From NCBI RefSeq assembly GCF_010501095.1, contig NZ_QVMP01000001.1:186001-250000 (forward strand): a stretch of 64,000 nucleotides of DNA, written 5' to 3'. Under the pieces are notes generated by a model that was not told where the DNA came from, searched no databases, and was given only the letters and a program-made list of their open reading frames with translations. The first letter of the stretch is position 1, and every line of letters starts with the position of its first letter. Positions 26,603 through 34,741 of the stretch are shown piece after piece. The position numbers and the translations under genes are program-made. Source of the DNA: Dysgonomonas sp. 520 (GTDB lineage Bacteria > Bacteroidota > Bacteroidia > Bacteroidales > Dysgonomonadaceae).

Positions 26603-27768
26603 AATTCATTTGTTAATAGAGCATAAGCACACCAAAGCATAGGAGCCTGACCATGAATATCTCCCGTAAGGGGCAAACGATCCCTGTAATATTCGGTAGT
26701 GAAGCCGATATTTGTTCCCTCGCAAACATTCTTTATGTCTCCCTTTTCGTCAATAAATTTCACCAATGCCAACCAGCCTTTTCGTGCTACTTTTCCGTAT
26801 TCTTTTTCGTCAAGCCAACCTTTTTTCACACCTACTATCATGGCATAGGTGAACATTGCACTGCCGGATGTCTCTTCCCACAAAGTAGGATCGTCTACCA
26901 ATTGCTTCCACATGCCGTTTTCGTCCTGACAGTCTTTGAGGGTAGCCATCATTTTTTTGTACGCAGCCATTATTTCGGGACGTTGAGGATTATCTTCAGG
27001 AAGAATACGCAGCAACTCTGCCATTCCCACAGCCATCCAACCATTGCCCCTACCCCAACAGAAGTGAGCTTCGGGCGAATGATAGAACAAACCGTTATCC
27101 AGTTGAATAGAATCGAGATAGACAGTCATTTCCCGTGCAGCACGGTTCACGTACATAGTGTCTTTCGTAACTCTGTAAGCCTGAGCCTGCACAGCAGTTA
27201 TCATAAACATATCGTCTAGCCAGATGCGTGTTTGCCACGAGTAACCCTTGTCGCTCCATTCTTTTTCGGAAACAGTAGCCGTATCGGACACTTGCCATTG
27301 AGTGTCGGCATACATCATTCCCAGCGATCGGTATTTTTCTTCTTTTGTTTTCATATAAAGCTCGAGAGGCAATGCACCAAAGACGTTATTATCAACGTGA
27401 TTCGGAACAGGTTGCAAGTAGGCTTCTGTCGTGAACAACGGATCGAAACGGGCTTCAAGCCTTTTAAACAAGCTATCATTTTGAGTAGCTTTGGCAAACC
27501 AAAATCCGCCCAACCATGCACAAACATCGGGATAAGTTACCTGTGTACGAGGTTCGTTTATGCGCAACGGACTTCCATACTGGGAATGTCCTTGTTCCAG
27601 AAAACGGTCGGCCAATTTGTTGCCTATCACAACAGGATCGGCATATTCGGGAAAACTACTCAAGTCGTAGCTGTCTTTTTCCACACCGCCACCACAAGAA
27701 GCTAATGCTAAAGCCAATGCCGCTATTCCAATGTGCAGTTTGTTCCATTTATTCTTTTTCAGTTTCAT
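26599..27768 (-). CDS. GH105 unsaturated rhamnogalacturonyl hydrolase, lipoprotein
   Basis: The protein starts with a lipoprotein signal (IGIAALALALASC, Cys about 25). The rest is an (alpha/alpha)6 barrel of the GH88/GH105 type with the expected motifs: WQTRIWLDDMFMITA, whose aspartates near 185-186 match the catalytic acid of YteR, then HFCWGRGNGWMAVGMAELLR and WEETSGSAMFTYAM. These enzymes hydrate the double bond left by a polysaccharide lyase on unsaturated uronides, so a lyase must act before it. This supports a lyase role for the unassigned proteins of the locus. The following DUF4861 gene overlaps by 4 bases. Confidence 0.9.
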   Translation of the reverse strand: MKLKKNKWNKLHIGIAALALALASCGGGVEKDSYDLSSFPEYADPVVIGNKLADRFLEQGHSQYGSPLRINEPRTQVTYPDVCAWLGGFWFAKATQNDSLFKRLEARFDPLFTTEAYLQPVPNHVDNNVFGALPLELYMKTKEEKYRSLGMMYADTQWQVSDTATVSEKEWSDKGYSWQTRIWLDDMFMITAVQAQAYRVTKDTMYVNRAAREMTVYLDSIQLDNGLFYHSPEAHFCWGRGNGWMAVGMAELLRILPEDNPQRPEIMAAYKKMMATLKDCQDENGMWKQLVDDPTLWEETSGSAMFTYAMIVGVKKGWLDEKEYGKVARKGWLALVKFIDEKGDIKNVCEGTNIGFTTEYYRDRLPLTGDIHGQAPMLWCAYALLTNEL

Positions 27769-27811
27769 ATAATATTTTTAAAGAGTTAGTTATTTGAATT
27801 ACCAATGTTTT

Positions 27812-27877
27812 TGTCATTCTGACCCATAGGGAAGAATCTGTTTATTTTCTAGATGCTTCGTTTCACTCAGCATGACA
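27812..27877. repeat. REP-like palindrome, copy 4
   Basis: TGTCATTCTGACCCATAGGG..AGAATCT and AGATGCTTCG..CAGCATGACA form a diverged copy between the GH105 and the large enzyme genes. Confidence 0.6.
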
Positions 27878-27917
27878 AACAAAACTTTCTATCTTTGCAC
27901 CCTTTGCGTTTAAATAT

Positions 27918-30900
27918 TCACTTCTTTTCGGGATAATATTTTTCGGGAACCATGACCGGATACACATAAGGAGGCATCCAAAATGCCGATTGCCGCTTAA
28001 ATTTCAGTTCCGTATCAGGATACCAGTTTCGCCATGATGCAGGGTCGGTATTTTCAACAGGGCTTTTTATGCTTTCGCCGTTTCCATTGACAGCCGTAAC
28101 CGCATATTCATATACAACCAGATTGCTTCTGTCCGCATTGCGGTTGTCAACACTGCCCGGCAAGGCGTAAGGCTTTTGCGTTCTCTGGGCATTACGGTCT
28201 GTGAACTGCCTGTCTTTTCCTTCGTAGATAAGCTGGAAGTCTTTGTCTTCCGTCTTCTTCCTGTAAAGGCGGTATTTTTGCGTTCCCAAAATTTCGCCCC
28301 AATTTAAGTGAACTCTATTTTGATCCGGTTTCAACCATAAACCTTCGGGATAATGAGGCAAATCACTTGTGAAATAAACGGGATATTCAGGTGCGAACGC
28401 AGCTTCTTTCTTTCCGTTTACCGAAACAGCTCTCACATGCACTTTCTCTACATTTTCTTTCTTCAAATAGAAAATTCCTTTCGATACATTACCCTTTGTT
28501 TTCCATGTCTTTCCGCCATCATAAGAAATTTCCATCCTTACCGATTCGCTAGGATTAGAAGTTTCCACAAAGATTTTCACTCTATCTTTTTCGTATTCTG
28601 TATCAGTAATGCGGCTTTCCATCGGCGTTGGCTTTTCTGTTGTATATTCCAAGAAATATTCACCTTCCGAAAATCTAGTCTCTATTACACCTTTATTGCT
28701 TTGAATTTTCAATTCCACCCCGTTTGCATACAATCTGCCGCCTGAAATCAATCCTTCAATTTTTAAAGAAACATGAGCATTTGTTTTCAATCTGCCTGAT
28801 ATTTCATTCACACTATTCCTTGACAAAGCTATTGCAGCTTCTTTTTCAGGTGTGAGCGCTACGGATAATCCATCGGCACTGATGCTTTCGCCTTTGAAGA
28901 GAGACATTTCGAGACGTCCATCCTGAAAGCGGCGAATCAAACCCGCTTTACCGTTGAAGGTTTCCGATTCTCCTTTGTAATGTATATTATTCCCATTTCG
29001 GAAAACGATATCCGAACTATTTGCAGTCTTTATTTTTGCTACGCCAGCAGGCAATGTATTTTCTTTATTCCGAATGAAATCGGCTACATCAGTGTTGTTG
29101 AGCAAAGGAATGGTTTGAAGTTTTCCACCCTCAACGTTTACTTCGTCTTTTTTGTGAGTTACCAATGTCAGCACAGAGCCAAAGTTGTCCCGATAAAAAC
29201 CATGTGAATTAGGCGTTTGAACTGTCATCCAACTATCTTTTCGGGCGGGAGGCGAAAGGAACATGATTTTAGGAAATTCTTCCCCGTTCTTGTTGAACCA
29301 TGAGAAACGCCCTGCAGCACGCCAATTCGTACCCACTTCGTCGAACAAGATGAAATAATCCGAACCTGCAAGCATCACGCTTCTTGAAACATAGTCAGGC
29401 CATACATATTTATCTTTTCCATTGTCGGACAATAATTCTGCAAACTGCGAAACTCCAAAATCGTAAAGAGGCGCTTTCAACTCATTCATTCCGATGGTAC
29501 GATATTCACCGTTTTTCATGACGCCGAAGTTTGTCAGTCCATCCAGATTGTTAACTATATGATCTCCTGCAATTTCGCTTTCATGCGCAGTATATACTTT
29601 TCCTTTAGCATAGAAATACAATCCTCCGCTATTTCCTTCCGCTTGATTTCCCCAACGATAGTTAGGTCCTTTATCTACTTGTTCCAGATGAATGGACAAT
29701 TCTTCGGGAGTATCTACCCCTGCACGCAGCACAATGCCATGTCCGGTATATTTTGTGGTTCTCAAATGCGGGTTCGTTCCTGTTGAATGGTTCGGGTGTA
29801 CGGTTTTATATGCAGATTCCCAATCAGTATCAGTTGCCTTTTTCTCCACTTCTTCACCATCTTGCCCTGTCCAGAATATATTTTCAGAAAGAATAGGATC
29901 GTAGTTTTTCAGCCATTCGGCAGTCTGATACATAAGCAGATAACGAGGAACAAGATAGCCTCCACCATGCGCTCCGTGAGGAGGAAATCCTCTTCCTCTA
30001 TCCTCAACAGGTGCAGTCAGCATATCACGCATCCATCGTCCGCGAGCCGCCATATAAGGAGAGGCAAAGCGATTTTTACCGTCGAACAATTCCCCTGCAA
30101 TGTTGGAATGTGATGTAGGACGCAGAAAAGCCCAGTTATATATACCCATGCTCTCTACCCAGCGTCCGCCTTTGCTTTCGTAAAGGTTCACATCGGGACG
30201 GGTATAGAACAATCCGTTAATTTCCAATTGCTTCTCAAAATAATCTGCCCATTCCTTTGCCATCGGATGTTCGGGGAAAAGAAACGCTATCTGAGCAGGA
30301 ACCGCCCAGCCGTCGGCAGCCATATTGGCAGTTCCGGCAAGCGAATGACGAATGGCATTCATTTCCTCCAACATGTTCACATAAGCACCAAGGATAAGCA
30401 ATGCTTCGACCGACTGCCTTTGTTCCGAAGTCAAATCTTTATGAAAACGTAAATAATCTTCAACATAATTTACGTACAATATCCTGTGTTCGATAGAATG
30501 TATGCCCGGATAGAAATTCAATCCCATCGGATAATATGCCATTGCCGAAACAGACATTTGTTTCAGAAAATCGGTTTTATTTCCTGCCGATCTGGTTTTG
30601 AATGGATTTTCGGGTCTTTTTGATTTTTCACTATAAGTTAACTGCCAGTCTTTTATCTTGTCAAGACTTAAGGATGCATATTGCATCAACAACATTTGAG
30701 AATAACGATAATACAAATCTTTCGGATTGTGTTTGCCGCCACGATTGGCTAATGCCGCCAGTTTCGTATTGAACTCATTAACATTACCCCTACCCTCTTT
30801 TTCTTTAAAGAATGAAAGAGCAGTTGAACGGGTACCCGAAATCAAAGGATATGTGAAGTACAGTTTATCGTCCGTATATCTGAAATAAACTGAAAGCGCA

Positions 30901-31967
30901 GGCGTTGGCTGCCATATTCCATATTGTTTATCGTTCCATCGGTTATTATCATACACAAAAATTCCTAGCTCCCGTTGCTCCCCTGTTTCTTCCCAAAAAG
31001 ACATCACAGGTGTTTGCTCACGCACCGAATTTCCTCCGAAAGGAGATATGCGGAAAATCATTTGTTTTTCGGGTTCTTCTATCCAACCCATCCCCGTCCA
31101 GCGAGGGTCTTCCTTACTGTAACTTGTGTAAACGGGTTTGTCTATATCCAACCAAACATCTTCACTTTCCAGATTCCTGTCCCACTGAGTGCCAAAACGT
31201 TTTGTAGGGATGAAGCCGTCCCATTCCATCTCCATTCTTACAGCGTCACTTTCCGACAGATTGTTCATCGTTTCATCAAGAATGACGAACGGATAATCTT
31301 TAACCAATTTCACATCGGCAACATATTCCGCACCACCCTCAAATTTGTAAATGATTGACTGTTCAATGAATAATGCGCCATGCTCTTTCGTTTCGGAAGT
31401 TACGGAAAGGACTTTCTTCTCGGGCGAAATGATCTTATTATTACCTATCCACGAAGTGCCCTGATTGATAGCCAAAACAGGTGCAGGGGCATCATTACCG
31501 GAAATGTTACCCGATTTAGGCAATCGAACTTGGATCTTGCTTCCCGATATTTCCCAATAAGATGAATTTTCAGAAACAGCTATTTTTTCGGATTGCAAGT
31601 TAGCATCTTTTTGCACAGATAATTCGTAACGATATTCTCCGTCTTTTGGCAATTTTGCAAGAAAGCTGATATCAGCAGAAACAAGGTTGTTTCCGCTTGT
31701 TTTCACTCTTGACAATTGAAATATTTCCTTTGCTCCTGTTGTTGTATTAACCAACACCAAATCTTTCTCTGTGATATTTCCTGCAAATTTCACAGGATAA
31801 GTCACCAATGTTGTTGGCCATGAATATGTTTCAACCTGAATAACATTCTTACACTCAAAGACAACTTTCGATGAGGGCGACAGTTCATAATTTGCAGCAT
31901 TTGAGCAGACAAGCGATGCAAATATGAATGAAACAATAAAACAGGTTTTTATTATCTGATTTTTCAT
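27918..31967 (-). CDS. large secreted enzyme, heparinase II/III-like lyase layout (predicted)
   Basis: I use ATG 31967 (MKNQIIKTCF), giving about 1349 residues with a signal peptide ending near CSNAA. The N-terminal 400 residues are beta-rich (RTGYPV-like segment YSWPTTLVTYPVKFAG; ADVKLVKDYPFVILDETMNN). About 430-740 is a helical, toroid-like part (GWAVPAQIAFLFPEHPMAKE, RWVESMGIYNWAFLRPTSHS, GAHGGGYLVPRYLLMYQ). About 780-1080 resembles the beta-sandwich of heparinase II/III and related lyases (GPNYRWGNQAEGNSGGLYFY, YFILFDEVGTNW). The last 250 residues look like fibronectin III or similar modules (HYPEGLWLKPDQNRVHLNWG). It probably opens the chain to give the unsaturated uronides used by GH105. 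No CAZy family can be assigned from memory. Confidence 0.7.
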   Translation of the reverse strand: MKNQIIKTCFIVSFIFASLVCSNAANYELSPSSKVVFECKNVIQVETYSWPTTLVTYPVKFAGNITEKDLVLVNTTTGAKEIFQLSRVKTSGNNLVSADISFLAKLPKDGEYRYELSVQKDANLQSEKIAVSENSSYWEISGSKIQVRLPKSGNISGNDAPAPVLAINQGTSWIGNNKIISPEKKVLSVTSETKEHGALFIEQSIIYKFEGGAEYVADVKLVKDYPFVILDETMNNLSESDAVRMEMEWDGFIPTKRFGTQWDRNLESEDVWLDIDKPVYTSYSKEDPRWTGMGWIEEPEKQMIFRISPFGGNSVREQTPVMSFWEETGEQRELGIFVYDNNRWNDKQYGIWQPTPALSVYFRYTDDKLYFTYPLISGTRSTALSFFKEKEGRGNVNEFNTKLAALANRGGKHNPKDLYYRYSQMLLMQYASLSLDKIKDWQLTYSEKSKRPENPFKTRSAGNKTDFLKQMSVSAMAYYPMGLNFYPGIHSIEHRILYVNYVEDYLRFHKDLTSEQRQSVEALLILGAYVNMLEEMNAIRHSLAGTANMAADGWAVPAQIAFLFPEHPMAKEWADYFEKQLEINGLFYTRPDVNLYESKGGRWVESMGIYNWAFLRPTSHSNIAGELFDGKNRFASPYMAARGRWMRDMLTAPVEDRGRGFPPHGAHGGGYLVPRYLLMYQTAEWLKNYDPILSENIFWTGQDGEEVEKKATDTDWESAYKTVHPNHSTGTNPHLRTTKYTGHGIVLRAGVDTPEELSIHLEQVDKGPNYRWGNQAEGNSGGLYFYAKGKVYTAHESEIAGDHIVNNLDGLTNFGVMKNGEYRTIGMNELKAPLYDFGVSQFAELLSDNGKDKYVWPDYVSRSVMLAGSDYFILFDEVGTNWRAAGRFSWFNKNGEEFPKIMFLSPPARKDSWMTVQTPNSHGFYRDNFGSVLTLVTHKKDEVNVEGGKLQTIPLLNNTDVADFIRNKENTLPAGVAKIKTANSSDIVFRNGNNIHYKGESETFNGKAGLIRRFQDGRLEMSLFKGESISADGLSVALTPEKEAAIALSRNSVNEISGRLKTNAHVSLKIEGLISGGRLYANGVELKIQSNKGVIETRFSEGEYFLEYTTEKPTPMESRITDTEYEKDRVKIFVETSNPSESVRMEISYDGGKTWKTKGNVSKGIFYLKKENVEKVHVRAVSVNGKKEAAFAPEYPVYFTSDLPHYPEGLWLKPDQNRVHLNWGEILGTQKYRLYRKKTEDKDFQLIYEGKDRQFTDRNAQRTQKPYALPGSVDNRNADRSNLVVYEYAVTAVNGNGESIKSPVENTDPASWRNWYPDTELKFKRQSAFWMPPYVYPVMVPEKYYPEKK

Positions 31968-32018
31968 GTACAGGATAATTAAATTAGAAAACATAAACGC
32001 TAAGACGCTAAGATTTTT

Positions 32019-32044
32019 CGGGCAGACCAGAGGCCTACCCCTAC
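32019..32044. repeat. GGGGC-family repeat fragment
   Basis: CGGGCAGACCAGAGGCCTAC/CCCTACATTA matches a half unit of the 12051-12187 repeat, immediately beyond the stop of the SUMF1-like gene. Confidence 0.5.
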
Positions 32045-32045
32045 A

Positions 32046-33056
32046 TTAATTTGTTTTTGGATGCACCAAACGGAATCCGAGATAGTTGAAACGACCTGTG
32101 GTCACAAACGCACTGCGAGCCGATATGCGACAAGGGTCTGCAAAAGTGATCCAACCACCACCACGACATACTTTCTTCTGCAAAGCATCTTCGGGCAAAG
32201 ATTCGGGTCCCGTAGGGTCTACCTGATCCGTCGTTTCATACGGAGCATACCAGTCTTGGCAAGCCTCGGCCATATTTCCGCTCATATCGTAAAGACCCAG
32301 TTCGTTAGGCTTTTTAGTTCCAACTTTTTCAGGACAACGTTTTGTTTGCGATTCTCCCTCCACCATCATTGTGCGAGAAGAATTATCCCAATAGTAACCT
32401 ACTTCTTCAATGTCATTGCTTCCCGCATATTTCAATCCGGTTCTTTTGCGTCCTCCACGGGCAGCAAACTCCCATTGAGCCTCGGTAGGCAATGCAAACT
32501 CAAGTCCTGTTATTTCATTCAACTTAGCCACAAATGTTTCCATTTCGGAGAAAAGACGATTGTCGATAGGGATATTCAGGTTTCCGTCTTCTTTAAAGCT
32601 ACCCTGATTTGTTCCACCCATCACTATAAGATACAACTCCTGGGTCACCTGAAATTTGCTGATATAATAATCGCTCAATGTCACTTTGTGGACATTTTGT
32701 TCGTATAGATGAACACCCGAACCTTGTTCGGCAGTAGCACCCATCAGGAAAGAACCGCCATCAACAAAAACCATGTCCGAGATGGCTTTCTCTATTATCT
32801 TTTTCCGTTCTGCCCGCAGAGCCGCCAATTCTGCCGGATCTTCAGGATCGCCCGTTACAACTCCCAGTTTTGTTACATCAATATTGGCCGCAACAAGCGG
32901 AGTTCCGTCCGAAACAGGTTCGCTGCTGAAATGAGAATCACCCGGTTCCACAGCTCCCTTGTATTTTCCATCGTTATCGTCGCTGTCGCACGATACAGCA
33001 AGAAACAACATGGTAAATGCCACTAATTTTATTATTGTTTTATTCATAATTGTCAT
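32046..33056 (-). CDS. SUMF1-domain lipoprotein of the PUL
   Basis: The protein has a lipoprotein signal (VAFTMLFLAVSC) and a formylglycine-generating-enzyme fold: FVDGGSFLMGATAEQGSGVH, YYISKFQVTQELY, FALPTEAQWEFAARGG, ELGLYDMSGNMAEACQDWYA and CRGGGWITFADPCRISARSA. The active-site cysteine pair of true FGE (a Cys about five residues before the Cys that precedes R-I-S here) is not complete, because ITFAD replaces it. It is therefore unlikely to activate sulfatases, and no sulfatase gene is near. A surface glycan-binding or structural role beside SusC/SusD is possible. The start may be 33047 (MNKTIIK) instead of 33056. Confidence 0.8.
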   Translation of the reverse strand: MTIMNKTIIKLVAFTMLFLAVSCDSDDNDGKYKGAVEPGDSHFSSEPVSDGTPLVAANIDVTKLGVVTGDPEDPAELAALRAERKKIIEKAISDMVFVDGGSFLMGATAEQGSGVHLYEQNVHKVTLSDYYISKFQVTQELYLIVMGGTNQGSFKEDGNLNIPIDNRLFSEMETFVAKLNEITGLEFALPTEAQWEFAARGGRKRTGLKYAGSNDIEEVGYYWDNSSRTMMVEGESQTKRCPEKVGTKKPNELGLYDMSGNMAEACQDWYAPYETTDQVDPTGPESLPEDALQKKVCRGGGWITFADPCRISARSAFVTTGRFNYLGFRLVHPKTN

Positions 33057-33076
33057 TTATGTATTTGTTTTCGTAT

Positions 33077-33139
33077 TGTCATCCTGAGTGAAACGAAGGA
33101 TCTGCATTTTATAGATGCTTCGCTCAGTTCAGCATGACA
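33077..33139. repeat. REP-like palindrome, copy 5
   Basis: TGTCATCCTGAGTGAAACGA..GGATCT and AGATGCTTCGCTCAGTTCAG..CATGACA, between the SusD and SUMF1-like genes. Confidence 0.7.
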
Positions 33140-33168
33140 AAGAACATAACTGTAAATTCATTAATCAA

Positions 33169-34728
33169 CTAATAACCATCGTTTTGCCACATTATACTCT
33201 TATTGTTGTAACTCACAATCTCGGAATAAGGAATCGGCGCAAGCACATTATGAGGCTTCATCTTGTACATTGCCGTGCCTGTTGTTGCATCAAACCCTTC
33301 GTCAGGAATGGCAAAGTGTTTTTCCATCGCTTTTTGCGGATTGATTGACTTGTTGGCTTTTCCCCAACGAATCAGGTCGGGCCAGCGAAGACCTTCGAAG
33401 CAGAACTCGACAAAACGCTCACGGACAAGATATTCAAATACGGCTTCCTGATTTGGCAAATCGTCTTTTGTTAGTTCTGGTAATCCTCCGTGTTTTGTTC
33501 TCACCTCATTGATTATTGGCAATATCTTGGTTGTGATGTTTGCGCCATAATTGATTTCGTTCAATGCTTCGGCATACATCAATTTCACATCAGTATATCT
33601 TAATATGGGTAAGTTATTACTCCACATATCAATTGCTGCCGGCGGGTTCGCTGTGGCTTTCAGGAATTTCTTGCAGAAATAGGCTTCATAATCGGGATTT
33701 GAGTTTCCTAGCTTAAGACCGTTGACGATAGTCGCCGCCCGTCTTTTATCGTTTTCCTCGTAAACGCCATCGGCAGAAAGACTTTGTGACACCCTAACCG
33801 AGTTTGAAGCACCGGTGAAAGTGACTCCGTTCATCAAAGGCCCATCACTTCTGATATTCAATGACGATGGAATAAACCAAGAACTGAATTGCTGCGAAAT
33901 ACCCAAAGCCTGATTTGTACTATTACCACCCAGATATTGCACTTCCCATACTCGCTCTTTACTATTGTTTTTGGCATCGTCGAAACAATCTTCGTAGTTT
34001 TTTTCAACAACATAAAGCGTATTTTCTTTAGCTATCACTTCCGACAGATAAACTTCTGCCTGCTCGTAATTGTGTGTGTACATATACAGTCTGCCCAATA
34101 CTCCCGCAGCAGCATATTTAGTAACACGCCCGATGTTTGAGGCATCCCAGTTTTCGGGTAATAATTCAAACGCATCTTTTAAGTCCGATTCTGCTTGCGC
34201 ATAAGTAGCTTCCTGTGTTGAACGAGGTACTTTAAGCGTTTCTGCCAAAGACAATTCGGTTGTAATAATTGGCATACCACCCCAGCACCAAGCCAGTTGC
34301 AAGTATGTATAGCCACGTATTGCCAAAGCCTCGCCTTTTATGTTTTCTTTGTCTTTGCTGTTAGGAAATTCTACGGCATCAATACGATCCAGTATCTTGT
34401 TGCAACGATATATAATGTTCCACAAAGTAGTCCAAGAATCTTTCCAGACAGCTTCCGTCGATCCGTCTATGAAACGGTTTACATTTGCACTCTGGCGTGT
34501 TTCATCTCCACGATAAATAACGGCATTCATATAGCCTGTACTACCTTTTCCGAAAATATTTTGCAATTGGGCGTATACTCCCGTGATTGCCGTTTTAAAA
34601 TCGGTAGGAGTTTTATAGAAATTCTTGTCCGTATATTCCGACGGTGGAGTAACATCCAGAAAACTGTCACACGCATACAATCCGAATAAACAGCAGAGAA
34701 TTATGATTGATTTTTTTATTGTTTTCAT
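33169..34728 (-). CDS. susD: SusD/RagB-like outer-membrane glycan-binding lipoprotein
   Basis: The signal (SIIILCCLFGLYAC) carries a lipobox cysteine followed by DSFLDVTPPSEYTDKNFY, the standard SusD N-terminus. Other family segments are GEALAIRGYTYLQLAWCWGG, ITTELSLAETLKVPRSTQEA (helical TPR part), VKLMYAEALNEI and FVEFCFEGLRWPDLIRWGKA near the end. SusD lids the SusC channel on the outer surface and captures oligosaccharides. It starts 13 bases after the SusC stop, and the pair is co-transcribed. Length (519 aa) is normal. Confidence 0.95.
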   Translation of the reverse strand: MKTIKKSIIILCCLFGLYACDSFLDVTPPSEYTDKNFYKTPTDFKTAITGVYAQLQNIFGKGSTGYMNAVIYRGDETRQSANVNRFIDGSTEAVWKDSWTTLWNIIYRCNKILDRIDAVEFPNSKDKENIKGEALAIRGYTYLQLAWCWGGMPIITTELSLAETLKVPRSTQEATYAQAESDLKDAFELLPENWDASNIGRVTKYAAAGVLGRLYMYTHNYEQAEVYLSEVIAKENTLYVVEKNYEDCFDDAKNNSKERVWEVQYLGGNSTNQALGISQQFSSWFIPSSLNIRSDGPLMNGVTFTGASNSVRVSQSLSADGVYEENDKRRAATIVNGLKLGNSNPDYEAYFCKKFLKATANPPAAIDMWSNNLPILRYTDVKLMYAEALNEINYGANITTKILPIINEVRTKHGGLPELTKDDLPNQEAVFEYLVRERFVEFCFEGLRWPDLIRWGKANKSINPQKAMEKHFAIPDEGFDATTGTAMYKMKPHNVLAPIPYSEIVSYNNKSIMWQNDGY

Positions 34729-34741
34729 CGTCTTTGATTGT

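Noticed and set aside
27890-27897. Plus-strand TATCTTTG, a promoter-like -7 box
   Set aside because: It would read antisense into the 3' end of the large enzyme gene and has no -33 element; could be a relic or chance.
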